Assembly (NCBI GenBank): GCA_021029095.1
Contig: JAJOHG010000038.1
Coordinates: 62,001 to 126,000, forward strand
Direction: 5' to 3'
Length of the DNA: 64,000 nucleotides
Source: Phellopilus nigrolimitatus
Taxonomy: Eukaryota > Basidiomycota > Agaricomycetes > Hymenochaetales > Hymenochaetaceae
Shown here: one piece after another, positions 12,556 through 25,314 of the stretch
How the letters are laid out: the number at the start of each line of letters is the position of its first letter
How positions within the stretch are numbered: position 1 is the stretch's first letter
Program-made: the position numbers and the translations under genes
The notes under the pieces: generated by a model
The model's database searches: none
Seen by the model: the letters and a program-made list of their open reading frames with translations, nothing else
What the model was told of the DNA's origin: nothing

Positions 12556-13202
12556 TTGTTGTCGTGGTGGTCAATCAAGCGTTGCGGTCGATGCTCTTCA
12601 GGAGTCCAATAAATACAGCAGTAGAGCGTCTTGTGATCTTCCGCGATTCGGTCGTCATTCCGGGTGCTGTCGAGTCCGTCCCGGCCGGGCCGGGGCCGTT
12701 TGATCTCAGTGACTTGTACATGTACATATTTGAACAGAGTTTATGTGCTGCTCAGAAGTCTGTTGGTGCAAAATAGGATTAGGTAAGTGTTGTCGGCCAG
12801 CTTGGAGCGGAGAAGACTTTCGAATTTGAAAGCTCAAGTTATGGGACAGCAGACGTCAAAACATTGCTCTTATGAGGGCTCTGGGGAAGTCATGGCCATC
12901 GAGACATCCGTCGAGTATACCTCGACAGTGGATATGGACGGTACGCGTGTAAGTGGCGTCGGGCAGATGCGCATTATCACTGTCGCAGGTCGTCCGAGCC
13001 GGTCGGTTAAATCCGTCGGTTAGAGCCATTCGGGAAGTCGCTCGAGCTCGGACACGAGTCGTGTTTGAGCGCTTCTTGGCGTTCTACTTCTACGCAGCTC
13101 CTAGTTCCGCAGAGCAGGGTGAAGGGTACAACACGTTGAACAATTTATAAGCCCTTATCGAGAGCCCTAGAGAGTTGAAAGTCGATCCTCGTTGCAACTG
13201 CC
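12556..13202. other. Divergent promoter region, AKR (-) and helicase (+)
   Basis: The 647-bp head-to-head spacer should contain both promoters. No defined element could be assigned. A short palindromic GGCCGGGCCGGGGCC-like GC patch occurs near 12683-12698. The ORFs here (12507-12776, 12787-13023) look spurious. Confidence 0.45.
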
Positions 13203-16200
13203 ATGGACCTTGACGAAATTCAACTCAAAACGTCGGACGCGACATCATCTGTCCTCGACAAGCTTCCGACTAAAAATGCTAGTGATGCTCTACATCTGGT
13301 TGACCAATGGTACTCGAAAACAAGCCGTAAAAGCCGATGGATGGACTTGATCGGAGATTACGCTGGCAATGAGACGTTCGTACTCGATGGTAAGGACCGA
13401 CAACTAAAATTTACAATTTACTTATTAATACCTTTTTAAGGTGATGCTCTCATCCAGGTTGTACTAAACGACCCTTTGATAGCTTTAGGCCGAGCTGAGG
13501 GTAAAATTCAATTCTGCATACAACTTTTGTTTGTTTTATTGAAATGCTCCTTAAGATCCCAGTTTTCAAATTGTTCACGCACGTTGGTCCATCGAGAGGC
13601 TTCTAAAAAATCTGCTAGACCGTTCTGCCGTCTTTGATATTGTTTTCTGGGAAGGTACGGGCTTCATACGTGTCTTGTTTAATCTTGTTTATTCAAATAA
13701 CATTGTAGATAATCGACACCTTACTCAACGCACTGGTGCGTCAAACTACGAGCTAGCGTCACGCCAGCTCGCGCGAAAAATTCTATTCAATCATCTTTCC
13801 TGTCTGAATATCGCCGTGTACGTCTTCAGTAGTCTTTCTGATCCTGAGTGGATCAAATACTCCAACCTGACGAGGGTTAGTGCAAATTTTAATGATGAAA
13901 AGTTCAGCGTCACTAATAAGCATTCATTCAAGCCGATGTTCGTAATGACGAATGATGGTGGGCTTGCCGCCGCATCTGGCTCTTCTAGTTTAGAGGTCGA
14001 ACAAGTCCTCTGCCAGCGATTATTCATACACGATCTTCTTGCGAATGGTCTGGCTATCTCACTGCTTGTTGGAATCGAGTTTCGCGATTCAAAGGTCCGT
14101 TGTTCGCATTTTCTATCTATCTTCTTATTCATTCATTCTATTTCTGCTTTAGATTTTGTCCTTCATCCTCGAGGAACAGAGACGTCACGGACAGGATGTA
14201 GCCTTTCCTGTTGGGGTGTATCGTTCCAGGGATAAAGCAATGTCGGACTTGCAAAGTGCTGAAAGCCAGCAATTCCCATCTAAACCTTCATTGGGCTTGT
14301 TACACTTGCAGCCTTCCGCGCATTCCCAAAGCTCATCGAAGTCTACGTCGTTATCAGAGCATCCTCGTGATTTTACTCAGCGGTTCCTCGCTAATTCAGC
14401 GCCAGACAAAGTCACCTATTGGCTATTGAGCGCCTTTCTATCGCATTGTTTCGTGCTTGAACACCTATCGCTTGCTCAACGAGCCCAAAGGCTTCCGCCG
14501 CTGAACGACAGGCTCAGAGCTCTTCTCGTACAGAGTTTTCTTCCTATTGCTTTTTCTAGCCTGTCCGATGTGATTTCAGACAATTCATGGCAAGTAGACG
14601 TCGACACACGGATCTTCGCCTGTATCCTCCACATTCAGACTTGTCATCCCGCATCGTCCCTCTCCGATATTGTCGGAGCTGAAACCGTGTCACTGGTCAA
14701 GGCAGTCTTTCAGGAATATTCCTCCGATCCGGTTGGCTTTGCGGATGTTGTTTCTCAATTTCCTGTTCCTAACATTACCGATGATGGAAAGCGGTCGGTG
14801 CGGTCTCCAGAATCCGTCGTCAGTGTCCTTCCTTTCCACAACGAGGTTCTCGATGAAGAGCTTTCGCTTGTCCACGTCAAAGTTGATGATAGCAAGGAGC
14901 CTAATCTCCCGATCAGCTTTTTTGATTACGGCAGGCAGGCTCTCTTTAAAGACAGTAACCACTGGCATAACAGCAAAAAGATTCTGCCGAAGCATCTGGG
15001 CGGCGAAGATGCGAAACCCTGCAAATGCAATTGCGCAGCGGAAAGCACTCAAGCGTCAGCAAAGGTTTATCGCAAACCTACAGAAGCATGCGGAGACATT
15101 GACGGGGGCAATTGGAGCCCCGCTCAAGCAGCAGATCATAATTTCTGTTGGTTCCGGTTTGCCAAAGGGGAAGGGAAAGGAAAAACCGGACCGTCATTCT
15201 CAGGTGAGCTTTATTCATTGACTAGCCTCTTATTCACTGACTTATTCGGCTTTTGAGGTACCTGAACCTAAAAGCCACGAAGAAGAAACAGGGCAAGGAG
15301 AAACCACTTACCACGACTGAAAAGTTGCGATTGGAAATCCAATCGAAGAAGCACGCCGAAGGAAGCGAGGAATCGGCAAAGTGGTGGAAGGAACGGCTGC
15401 TTGTGTTGGAGAAAATCACGGACTTGACGCGTCGTGATTATGAGACCAACGCGCTATTGTCCAATGATCGCACTCGGCGAGGTTGGCTTGCGCTCGAGGT
15501 GCGACTTTATATAATCAACATCGAACTCCAGAAGTGGATAACGCATGAGGAAAACGGGACCGATGCCGTTCGGGATCGTTTCTCACTGAGCACCATGCGC
15601 CTAGTCAAGGAAATGTACGATCGAGGATGCCTTTCTAAAACCGTGCGGGATCGTCTGAAGATCATCCTCACTGCGTTAGGATTCCATGATTACATATCGT
15701 CTTTTGCTTCCCCGATCACGGCGGCTGATGAACCTGATCGACCTCTGAGCTTTAAATTCACAAAACTTATACGAAGCACCGGAGTGCCTGTTTATGACTT
15801 TATGCCCATTACGGAGCACCCGATTCAATGGCAGCTTCGTCTTTTCGGCGAGTTCATGGATCGAAGCATGGACAGCGAGCCGGACTCGCGCGTGAGCTTC
15901 AATCCAGATGGTTGGCAGCGAAAAGTGCTGAATTGCCTTGATGCGGAAAAATCGGTTCTTGTTGTCGGTAAGTTCAAGTTCACGTCTATTCTGAATCGAA
16001 TGCTTAATGGGATGCAGCGCCAACCAGCGCCGGAAAGACCTTCATATCTTTCTACGCTATGGAAAAAGTGCTCCGTGAATCAGATGATGGAATTTTGGTG
16101 TACGTCGCCCCCACAAAAGCGCTAGTGAACCAGGTGAGAACATGTGACGGGTTTCGAACTCTACAGCGAACTGAAATAATCTAGGTCGCTTCGGAAGTTT

Positions 16201-19200
16201 ACGCTCGTTTCAAGAAAGATCTGAGGTCTGGTACGTCCAAAAGCCCGTCTTTCGTTGCGACACGTCGATGCTTATTTGCACCCTTTCTATCTGAAGGGAC
16301 CTGCTGGGCCATTCATACGCGCGATTATCGCATAAACAATCCTCAAAAATGTCAAATTCTCGTCACGGTTCCTGAGATGTTTGCAATCATGCTGCTTTCA
16401 CCGCCTCTAGCGCGCAACTGGATACCTAGGATCAAGAGGTATGGATCAGATTTCACATTTAGTATGCAAATAGTTGAGTGTGAACAGAATCATTTTGGAC
16501 GAAATCCATACCATAGGACAGCAAGAAGGCGGGGCGGTATGGGAGCAGATCTTGCTTCTGGCACCTTGTCCTATCATGTGAGTTGCCGTTCCTTGTCCTC
16601 GATCTCGTATGCTTCATTCAATTCTTTTTCACCGTTCAGCGGATTATCTGCAACCATTGGTCATCCTGAGATTTTCAACAAGTGGCTCTCGTCCGTTCAA
16701 GAAGCACATGGGATACAGCACGAATTTATAAACCATCCTCATCGCTACTCTCACCTGCGCAAATTTGTTTACGTGCGGCCGGAAGGACCCACGCAATTCA
16801 AAGGGCTGGACCACCGTTCCAGACAGGTAGAAAGTGGCTACCTACGCTTTATTCATCCAGTCACGGCGCTAGCCTTTAGAAGCCTAACTCTTCCACCGGA
16901 CCTTTCTCTGGAGGCTCGAGATGCACTGAGCCTCTATCTATCTCTGAAACAGGTAGAATCAGACATTCCGAAGTCCATTGATATCGCTTCTCTCGATCCC
17001 ATCAAATTCTTTGAGAACTCTGACTTTCTGAAGCAGAAAGATGTACTTGCTTACGAGGCAAAGCTAAAAGAATGTTTGACCTCTTTGATGGCGCTTCCCA
17101 ATAGCGTTGATACGCAATCGCCTCTTCAGCGAACTATCGCTTCACTGAGCGATCCTATTTTGTCCGCAACCCCTATTGACAAACTTAATACGCCCCCGTC
17201 ACCGCGTGGGTTCTTGGACGGCCTGATGGATCTTTTGACCGACCTACATTTGAAGGACAGTCTGGTGAGCGTTCTTATTATTTACTTGACTGGAAAGAAG
17301 ACATGTTAATTAGAGCATAAAATCAGCCCGCCCTTTTCTTCGCCTTTGACAGAAGTAACTGCGAAATCATGGCGCAGACAGTGTTTGAGACTTTAGTGGA
17401 AGCAGAAGAAAACTGGAAGGATTCGGACAGCAACTGCTGACTGGGCGCGCAAAGTCCAGCCAATGGGAGCAGTGGAAGAGGCGTCAGCAGGACCAGCAGC
17501 GTGCCAAAGACAAAATGAAGAATAAACGTCCCACAGACGACGATTCCAGAGATAGACAGGAGATGTCGTCATCATGGGAGAGTACTTTCAATCCTGACGA
17601 TCCCTTACCGCAGTTCACTTTTTCAGGCTGGAAAAAGTACACGAAAGAGGATCTTAATGACGACATCAAGGAGCTTAGCTGGACGTCAACGCCTCGATGG
17701 GCGCTGGACGCTCTTCGGAGAGGCTTGGGTGTCCATCATGCCGGAATGAACAGGCAGTACAGAAGCTTGGTTGAAAGGTGAGCCGTTTGCAACTAATTCT
17801 ACTTAAGTGATGATTCGACCTCTGCGAACAGCCTTTTCCGTGTGGGATTTTTGAGAATTCTCTTTTGCACAGGTCAGTTTTTAGAGTTATATCTGCTGAC
17901 TTGACCGGATGCTGACTGTGCTTCAGGAACATTGGCACTGGGTATAAATGCCCCTACGAAAACATCCGTTTTCTGCGGAGACTCACCCTTCTTGACAGCG
18001 CTCATGGTGAGCTTGAGCTTCTTTTGTGGGTTTCCCCCTGAGGGCTATATTGAACTGACATTATTAGTACCGCCAATGTGCGGGTCGTGCTGGTCGTCGA
18101 GGATTTGATCTATTAGGAAACGTCGTCTTTTATGGCCTTCCCATGGATCGAATCCAGCGACTTATCCTATCCAGATTACCATCTCTCACAGGCAACTTCC
18201 CTCTGACGTCAACCCTTTGTCTACGACTCTTGAATTTGCTACATGGGTCTGAGGACTTAAAGGATTCTCGAGACTCTAAAATCCCAGATTTCGCCGTTAG
18301 AGCTATCAAAAGTATCATGAATCTTCCTCAGATCAGCTTTGGATCGGACACAGGGAAAGAGCAGCTCCTTCACCATCTCCGTTTCAGCATTGACTACCTT
18401 CGCCGCGCGGGGCTGATAGATGTGAACGGAAAACCTATGAATCTGTACGCCATCGTTGCACACCTTTACCACACCGAACCGAGCAACTTCGCACTCATCA
18501 CTTTGATGCGTTCTGGTGTCCTGCACAAGGTGTGCGATCAGAGCAGTACCGAGCAAGCCAAGCGCGACCTCATGCTCGTCTTGTGCCATCTCTTCGGACG
18601 CAAATATCTACATGGAGTATACGCATCGAAGACAAATCTCGAGATAGTTAGGAAACAGTATCCATCACGAGTTGTGCTACCTACCTCTTCCAAGCCGCGC
18701 TCGAGACGTATTGTTACAACACAACAGCGAGATTTTGCAGGTGTTTTCTTCGTATGCCAGACTTTACGCTACGCAATACGTCACCTCTCTTGGGCCAGAC
18801 AACATCTTGCCGTTGTCTGGTTTGCAAGTTGCTGAAGGTCCTAAACTCGAAACGACGGCAGGCGGAGCAAACGTTGCTCTCAAAGCATTCCTCAACAGTG
18901 AGAAAATCAACGTCCGCACTCGCTCACTGTTTGTCGCGAACTCTGGACATGACGACACCGTACACAATGTCGAGGAGCTCACACGCACATGTCGACGAGG
19001 GCTTCAGCTCAACGAGCACGCCATCCCTTCCCTTAGTCGAATCGCTGGGGTTCCAGACTCCACAACTCTCAGCGGCGAGGACGGCGATCCGAAGCTCAAT
19101 GCATATCTGTACGACTATTACGTACACGGACAAGTGAACACATTAGTTGCGGCGAACGGCATACGACGCGGAGATGTATGGTATGCGCTTGAGGACTTCA

Positions 19201-19523
19201 ACCTCACGCTTTTCACAATCCGAGCGGCATTAGTACAACTGCTCCTACAGGCTGGGATGAACGGCCCTGGTGCGGATACCGACCTAGACATTGAAGCGTC
19301 TTCCACCGATGTTGGGGGCACTGACGTCGATTTCGATAGTGGGTATGGAACAGGCAGCGCAAGTGGTGCAGTTACGGGAGAAGAGTCTTCAGGCGAGATG
19401 GAGGACAGCACTTCAGAATTCCCGAGGCCTCCAGGCGTTTCGGATGGCGATTGGAAGGTCTATCAGGTTTTGAACGAGCTTACAAATGAGTTCCAAGAAA
19501 AGTTTAAAGCGATGTGGGCATGA
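13203..19523 (+). CDS. DDX60-like Ski2-type DExH RNA helicase, multiple apparent frameshifts
   Basis: Superfamily 2 helicase resembling DDX60, expected to be an ATP-dependent RNA helicase of about 1,700 aa. It starts at [19 protein letters not shown]. Walker A APTSAGKT lies at about 16018-16041, the DEIH box ([15 protein letters not shown]) at about 16490-16530, motif [13 protein letters not shown] at about 16640, and motif [14 protein letters not shown] at about 18073-18108. [19 protein letters not shown] and [15 protein letters not shown] are also DDX60/Ski2-like. A long N-terminal region contains [12 protein letters not shown] and [16 protein letters not shown]. Ends TGA at 19521-19523. 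Reading conserved sequence continuously needs frame changes at about 14295, 14341, 15020, 17432, 17460 and 18682, none explained by an intron of normal size. With an apparent RPS6 indel in the same window, sequence error is likely, but this could be a recent pseudogene. An intron with acceptor at 15282 is assumed. Animal DDX60 acts in antiviral RNA sensing; the fungal role is unknown. Confidence 0.82.
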
Positions 19524-19903
19524 AAGACTACGAATAATAATGTACAATCATCACGGTTTGCGTTTGGTCTCAGCTTCGAAGGTATTGATGGTTCGAAAGA
19601 TATACATATATGCCACGCGCGGTATAAAGCAAGAAAAGCGATGCCGTCGATTGTTTATATATCGCCGTCTTCAGCGCATATATGACATAAACAGTGAGCT
19701 GGAGTAGGGAGAGTGGTCAAACGACAGAATAAGTCAACTGTACTTCGCAGCGATCAGTGCAGTCACTTTCGCGCCCCAGCATACCAGACAAATCATATAA
19801 CTAAAAATTTAGCTTTACAACGCCCAAACAAATTTCCAAGTCCCCAAAATAAATAAAAGCTCAGCCGAGCACAGGTAAATCATGTAGAAATACGTCCCTT
19901 CAT
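19524..19903. other. Convergent 3' spacer
   Basis: 380 bp tail-to-tail between the helicase and the DUF6699-like gene on the other strand. It is AT-rich near 19790-19860, as expected for 3' UTR and polyadenylation sequence. Nothing else seen. Confidence 0.5.
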
Positions 19904-20905
19904 TCACTTGGATCGCACCAACAGTCGGAAGTTGTGCGGGTCATCATCCTTCACCCTTTTCATCCCGTTAAACCAATGTTTGTCGCCGAGAAGATCCACC
20001 CTCCTTACTCCCTGCATTTTCTCGAATTCGGCCGTGCGGCAGCGGCGCGTATACGCCCGACTCGCTTCATACACCTCGTGGTCGGACATTTTGGCCCACT
20101 CGGCATGCGTCACACGAGTCTGGAGCGTGTCGTGTATGGCACGTAGAACATCGCCGACATTAACGCTGCGTCCCGGGTCGACGGTGACCGCCCATGCACC
20201 TTCAAACTGACCAAATTCGTGGCATCTGAGCACGAGCCCTGCTACGACCGGGTAAGAGGCGGGCAGTGTGAGATAGCCCGAGTGTACAGAGACAAGTGTG
20301 CGTCCGAATATGCCACCGCTTGGCGTGAGCGGCGCGAATTTGGGAGAGGCAAAGTCGAGGTGCACGTAATGGGCATCTTTAAGGAGCGGGTGCACTTTCG
20401 TCTGTGGTGCATGCGCGGGGTTCATGTACATTGGTCCCGCTGCCAAAGTCATTACAGATAGAAATACATTAGCAGGACGAGTGGGGTAGATCCGACTATT
20501 TGTCGTACCTTGCGGAAAGTAATATGGGTCGAATGGGTACGCATTGTGCTGGGGATAGTAAGGTGTCTGAGCACCTAGCCCGCCTGGACTGTGGGGGCTG
20601 TGGGGGAGCGGGACGGGCCCGTATCGCGGGCTTACACGTGGACTGGGCGGGAGCGGTACGAACGTCGCAGAAAGCATAGACGGACTTGGTGGAAGTGGTA
20701 CAAAACTCGCAGGGACCATCGGCACGCCGACAAACCCTGTTCCCGGCTGATAGTAGTTGTAGTTTTCATCGAGGTACATCGGCGACCGGTTCGGCGAGCC
20801 ATGTGGAGAGGGGACGGGCGACGGGTGCGGGGAGGGCACAACAGGACGCAGGTAGGTATCATCCGCAACGTAGTTGGGGTATCCGGAAGGCGTCCAGGTG
20901 TACAT
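19904..20905 (-). CDS. DUF6699-like protein, Pro/Ser-rich N-terminus
   Basis: Open frame of 333 codons starting MYTWTPSGYPNYVADD. Residues about 20-110 are rich in Pro, Ser, His and Tyr (for example SPHPSPVPSPHGSPNRSP) and likely disordered. The C-terminal 150 residues form the family domain: HPLLKDAHYVHLDFASP, GRSVNVGDVLRAIHDTLQ, basic helix EASRAYTRRCRTAEFEK, then GVRRVDLLGDKHWFNGM. The frame contains a probable 69-nt intron at about 20440-20508 (GTACGA...TTGGCAG) whose length is a multiple of three and which has no stop, so both spliced (310 aa) and retained (333 aa) products would be in frame. The spliced form joins ...YYFPQ to AGPMYMNP. No signal peptide or membrane segment. Function unknown; family name from memory. 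Confidence 0.8.
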   Translation of the reverse strand: MYTWTPSGYPNYVADDTYLRPVVPSPHPSPVPSPHGSPNRSPMYLDENYNYYQPGTGFVGVPMVPASFVPLPPSPSMLSATFVPLPPSPRVSPRYGPVPLPHSPHSPGGLGAQTPYYPQHNAYPFDPYYFPQGTTNSRIYPTRPANVFLSVMTLAAGPMYMNPAHAPQTKVHPLLKDAHYVHLDFASPKFAPLTPSGGIFGRTLVSVHSGYLTLPASYPVVAGLVLRCHEFGQFEGAWAVTVDPGRSVNVGDVLRAIHDTLQTRVTHAEWAKMSDHEVYEASRAYTRRCRTAEFEKMQGVRRVDLLGDKHWFNGMKRVKDDDPHNFRLLVRSK

Positions 20906-23900
20906 GTCTAGGTTGAGAGAGTCAGTGTTGCGTCAGGTAAGGGTATATTGAGTGTCAGACACGGTCGTCAGTCGTTAGGTGGAATCAAGAACAGAGTACT
21001 CTCAGTGTCAGGATCGAGCGGCGATGAGAGACTTTTTATGATGTCGATAAAGCGCCCGTGGGCCCTGATTTTAGGGCGTTCGGCCTCCTAAGGCGATCGC
21101 TCCCTCTCCCTGGCAGAGGTCCGTAGCGGCGTACCAGGCTGCGCGCGCGAGTCATGACGATAGCGAAACAGCGCTTTCCGCATGAAAAATTGCCAGGCTC
21201 GCAGTCGGTGTGGCTGGGTTCAATTTTTATTTGAAGGCATTGCGCGTCGGGCACAGGAACTTCAGACGTCGCTTTACTCATGTCCGATGGGCCTGGAAGC
21301 GTTGCGATCGAAATCAGCGCATCTCTTGATAGGCGCATAGCTTACAAAGACTATCTACGCTTCGGAAATACAATTTGCAAAGTCTGAAGCTTAATGTGCG
21401 TCTTTATCCAGAAGAGTCCCAATGTTCTTACATAAGTCGTTTGCTTTGACCAGAATCTACACAGGATTTTGAATCCGGACTTTTGCCCTACATCCTGGTA
21501 TGTATATGGAATTCTGAATCCATAGAGTTCCGGAGATGTTTGATAAGGGCGGCAAAGACAATTCATTATTAAAAAATATTCTAAGCGGTAGCAAGCTAAA
21601 TAACTTAAATCACTGATGTCTGAGTCGTACTGGAAACGACCCATGCGAACCAGGGCGAACCGTCATGAATGAACGCGCTCATACGCCAGTAGCTACCAGC
21701 AACGCAAGTTCGCTCGATGCGCGTCAAATAATATTCGTAAATTTAATGTACGTTGCTTCAAGTTCATAAGTAGCAACGATGAGAGAATAGACTTACTTAC
21801 GGGACGAGAGGAAGCCCGATGCTTCTAACACCGATAGGAGGCCGCGGCGTCGCACTAATGTGCTCAGTAAGGTAGCGGAGCAGACATTTTCATGTAGTCA
21901 TCAAGATATCAGGTCCGGTTGGCGTAAGGCGTGCTGGAAGATAGTCAAGAGGATGATTAGGATGATTTAGGATCGTAGCAAAGACGTCGGAGCTCCTTGT
22001 GACCGTATAATCGATTTTGCTTTTGGTAGTGCATAAGCGCCCTGACAGAGAATCAGGACCTTAAGCGCTAATTGCTCGGAGGCTATGTAGGAAGATAAAC
22101 CCCGGGATTGCCGAAAGCTCTGTATGATCAAGAGAAGTTCGAGAGAAAAACAAGATTGCTGAGTTAAAGAGGCGAAAGCGATAATTTAGCTGCGCAAGCA
22201 CGATAATAAACTCGCAGTACGATATATACAACGGGAATCTTTCCCATTTAATCGTCCTGCGAAGAAGATCATAGTTCAAAATTCCTTTGGACAATCTCGC
22301 GATGAAGCAATATGTTTCAACAACAATATGTACTCATCGACATTTTGTCTCGTAAGAGGACACAAGAATGGAAAAAACCGAGTTCTTCTAGCGGGAGATT
22401 TCTTGTCCTCGTAAACTTCAGTGCGCAGCATCAAGTCACTGCGTGCCACGGATCGCAAGATAGCCCAAACCCTGAAATTTTTAGGATGCTGCGAATTCGA
22501 ATTTCGGTCGTCCGGTACCCAATTTCGGCGTCCTCGGGTCTTCTAGCCCGTACCCGTCGGTGAGAGGGCACTGCTAAATCAAACGAAGTTGGTATATTCG
22601 AGTAAGCGCCATGAGAAGGCCGTGCCAATGGAGAAGTGAACCACGACCCAGGGCCATCGACGAATCGCTCCTTCCAGTCAGTCGAAGCGGGACCAAAAGG
22701 GGCTCTGTCTGGACCGTATAACCTAACCAAACCCTTTCCTCTTTTCCGTGATACGTTACTTCCCTGCTAAGCAAACGTGAAGTGCTGGTGTTCGGATTCG
22801 TATAGTATTGTCGTTGATAGCCCAAGTGCCTGAAGCTGGATAAAGAGATGTGCTTGTAGCATATTCCTCGATTGGATTTCCTGAATGTCTCGGGCAGTGC
22901 CATTAAAGTAAACGGTGTATGCTGTTTAGACGGAGGGATTCAAACTTCGGATTTAGACTCAGCGGGCCAGCTCGAAGTCATTCTTCGGTGAGATATTAAT
23001 CGACATCCCATTTTCTGGCTTCCTGTATGAGTTCTTTTGTAACAGTTTAGCGTAAGATATCAAGATAGTAGCGTATCACATAACTCATCTATAAGGATGA
23101 TTTTGAAAGGTGGCTGTTGAGTTAACTTGAAGGCACGCGATAACTTAAGTAATCCATCTTATGTAAATAAATGCCGAGAACGGCAGTCTGAGTAATGACC
23201 TGCCCTAGTTGCTTGTTGAGATGTTGGCGAGGGCGTTGCAAAAAAACCGCACTACGCAATCCACCGGTGATGAAAGACTTCAGTACTTCAGGAAGATAAA
23301 TCGCCGAGGCTCGCTGGTTTCACCTTCAAGACCTTGCAACTGTAAGATGGATCTTGGTTAGACTGTAACTGTACGTGGATCAGCGAACACCCACCCACCT
23401 CATGGTGTTTCTGGCACAGTTGTGAGTCTGATACTGCCGCGATCCGTCCTTCTCCTTTTGCAGGTCTTTGAAACCGATATAGCGAAACTGCCACAGCTTT
23501 CACGAAGTGCGTTACAAGTAACCGGATTGCTACGGATTTCAGCTTCCTCTGCGCCGCTGTGCACCGTGAAGGTGGGAGGGGATGTACTGCGTGATAACAT
23601 GGGAACTACTGTAAGAGTACTGGAAATGTGTGCCTCTCTCGATGAGCCACGTCCATTTATTTGGTCTGTTGAGAGGGTCTTGGTCGTTCCCGACCATATT
23701 CGAACTCACGTTCTTTTATCTCATCAGAGCAATTAATACTGGCAAGTGTATCTTGATTTATATGCATTCGAAGGAAAGTTACTTACTTCTATTCTTTAGT
23801 TATGAATGAATGTTCTTTTCATTTCCTGTAGTACCAGTATATGCGATCAAGGCTTCTAAATCAGCAATGTGCCCAGGTGACTTGCGGGATTCTGCACATG

Positions 23901-24546
23901 TTGAGCTGCGCAACGCTCTTTGCCAGGAGGATGCCTTCTCCATCGCGATCGAGATAGATACCATCGAGCGAAAGCCTCTAAATCCTCTGTATCGGCGTCC
24001 ACTTTGCCAACTCTGGCAATCGCCTTCATGCCTTCCGCGCTTTGCGATTTAACTCGATGAGAGCTCAATCCATATAAGCTGATGGCTGCGTTGATAACTC
24101 GTTCTGACTCGACCATGCGTTTACACATGATGTATAAAAAGGCTATGGGAATCCAGACTGTCGAAGACAGTTTCTCATCCAGCCTTTCATGTCCTCCCGC
24201 GGCCTCTCCGCTCTTGATCCTGACTTCTTTCCAATGAGCTCTGCGCTCACGCTTTATCTCGATGGGTTAAGATATTTGATATCTTGTCATGAACCAGCCT
24301 ACCTCAAATCTCAACTATGGATCCCTTCAAAGTCTTGTAACAAATTTTAAAGGTTCGTCAATTGTGCATATGATTTCGCATGTAGAATTTCGTTACTGAT
24401 TACAAAATATTTATACAATTTAGGGAATAAAGAGGAATCTGACAATGGGTATGGATCTTCGGAGTTATAGGTATCGGTACAGTCAAGCGCATCGAGAGGA
24501 GAGATGAAAGCTAAATGTCGTACAGCAGATTGTTGTCCTAGCCGAT
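20906..24546. other. Gene-poor interval, 3.6 kb
   Basis: No ORF here could be tied to a family or to convincing splice sites. The longest candidates (23422-23736 + and 22574-22903 -) lack recognisable motifs. Sequence composition is near average. No terminal inverted repeats, LTR pair, tRNA or tandem array was noticed. The promoter of the 19904-20905 gene should lie just above 20905. Confidence 0.45.
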
Positions 24547-25314
24547 TCATAGGCGCGTTGTCGGCGCGAGCGTCACCCGCCAGACACCACCGACACTGCT
24601 TGGGGGCTCAAGCGCGACGAACTGCGTCATCCCGGCCAGGACGTCGACACGTCGCATGCCACTCTTCTTGATGGATTCCGCCTCCGTCACATTGCCCGAG
24701 CGCACCGCAGTATCGTGACGCTTCCAGTAAGCCTTCGCGACTGCGTCCTGCATATTCTTCGGGAACATGCCGAATTCCCTCTGAGACACAGTCGCATGGA
24801 TGTAGCGATGGATGGCGTCGAGCACTTCGCCCACAGTGATAGGCAGTATGGAGCGGGAAGGGGATGAGTGTGGCGAGCCCGCTGAGCGCAACTGGATGGG
24901 CTTCCAGAATGACGGAAGCTGGGCGATGTGAACATCCATGCTGGTCACCGCGGGGACCGTCGCAGCGGAAGCGAGGTCGGAAGGAAGGAGTGCGCGGAGC
25001 TCCTTGCCCTTTCCTTTGCGCCCTGTACGTACTGCCGCGTACATTGCTGGGGTAACTGCGTCCCAGACTAGTGGCGTCGACTGAATGCGCATGTCGAAGA
25101 TCAGCGGGCTCGGGACTATGTGCTGCTTTGCATGCTCGTGCGCGAATGGGAGAGTTCGAGTCTGGCTTGACGACGAGGGTGGGGTGCTGGGACCCGAGTC
25201 ATTGTCGGGTAGCGAGTTGTCAGACCATGAAGGCGACGGCGTGCGCGGCACGGTCGGGTATGTGTACATGACTGGCGACTCGGAGAAGTGGACACGCTTG
25301 TTCTGGATGGCCAT
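24547..25314 (-). CDS. DUF6699-like protein, 255 aa, single exon
   Basis: Uninterrupted 255-codon frame beginning MAIQNKRVHFSESPVMYTYP. The first 60 residues are Ser/Pro-rich (TPSPSWSDNSLPDNDSGPST). A basic GRKGKGKELRALL segment comes after LVWDAVTPAMYAAVRTG, whose LVWD resembles the VLWD of the paralogue at 30227-31645. The domain follows: RSILPITVGEVLDAIHRYIH, a helix with AVAKAYWKRHDTAV, then GMRRVDVLAGMTQFVAL and a C-terminal VWRVTLAP strand. It is the second of three minus-strand copies between 19.9 and 31.6 kb. No catalytic residues, signal peptide or membrane segment are visible. Function unknown. Confidence 0.8.
   Translation of the reverse strand: MAIQNKRVHFSESPVMYTYPTVPRTPSPSWSDNSLPDNDSGPSTPPSSSSQTRTLPFAHEHAKQHIVPSPLIFDMRIQSTPLVWDAVTPAMYAAVRTGRKGKGKELRALLPSDLASAATVPAVTSMDVHIAQLPSFWKPIQLRSAGSPHSSPSRSILPITVGEVLDAIHRYIHATVSQREFGMFPKNMQDAVAKAYWKRHDTAVRSGNVTEAESIKKSGMRRVDVLAGMTQFVALEPPSSVGGVWRVTLAPTTRL

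Noticed and set aside
17396..17430. A 35-nt GT..AG segment that could remove one helicase stop
   Set aside because: Too short beside the 50-70 nt introns seen here, and it would delete the conserved [10 protein letters not shown] text. Frame changes fit better.
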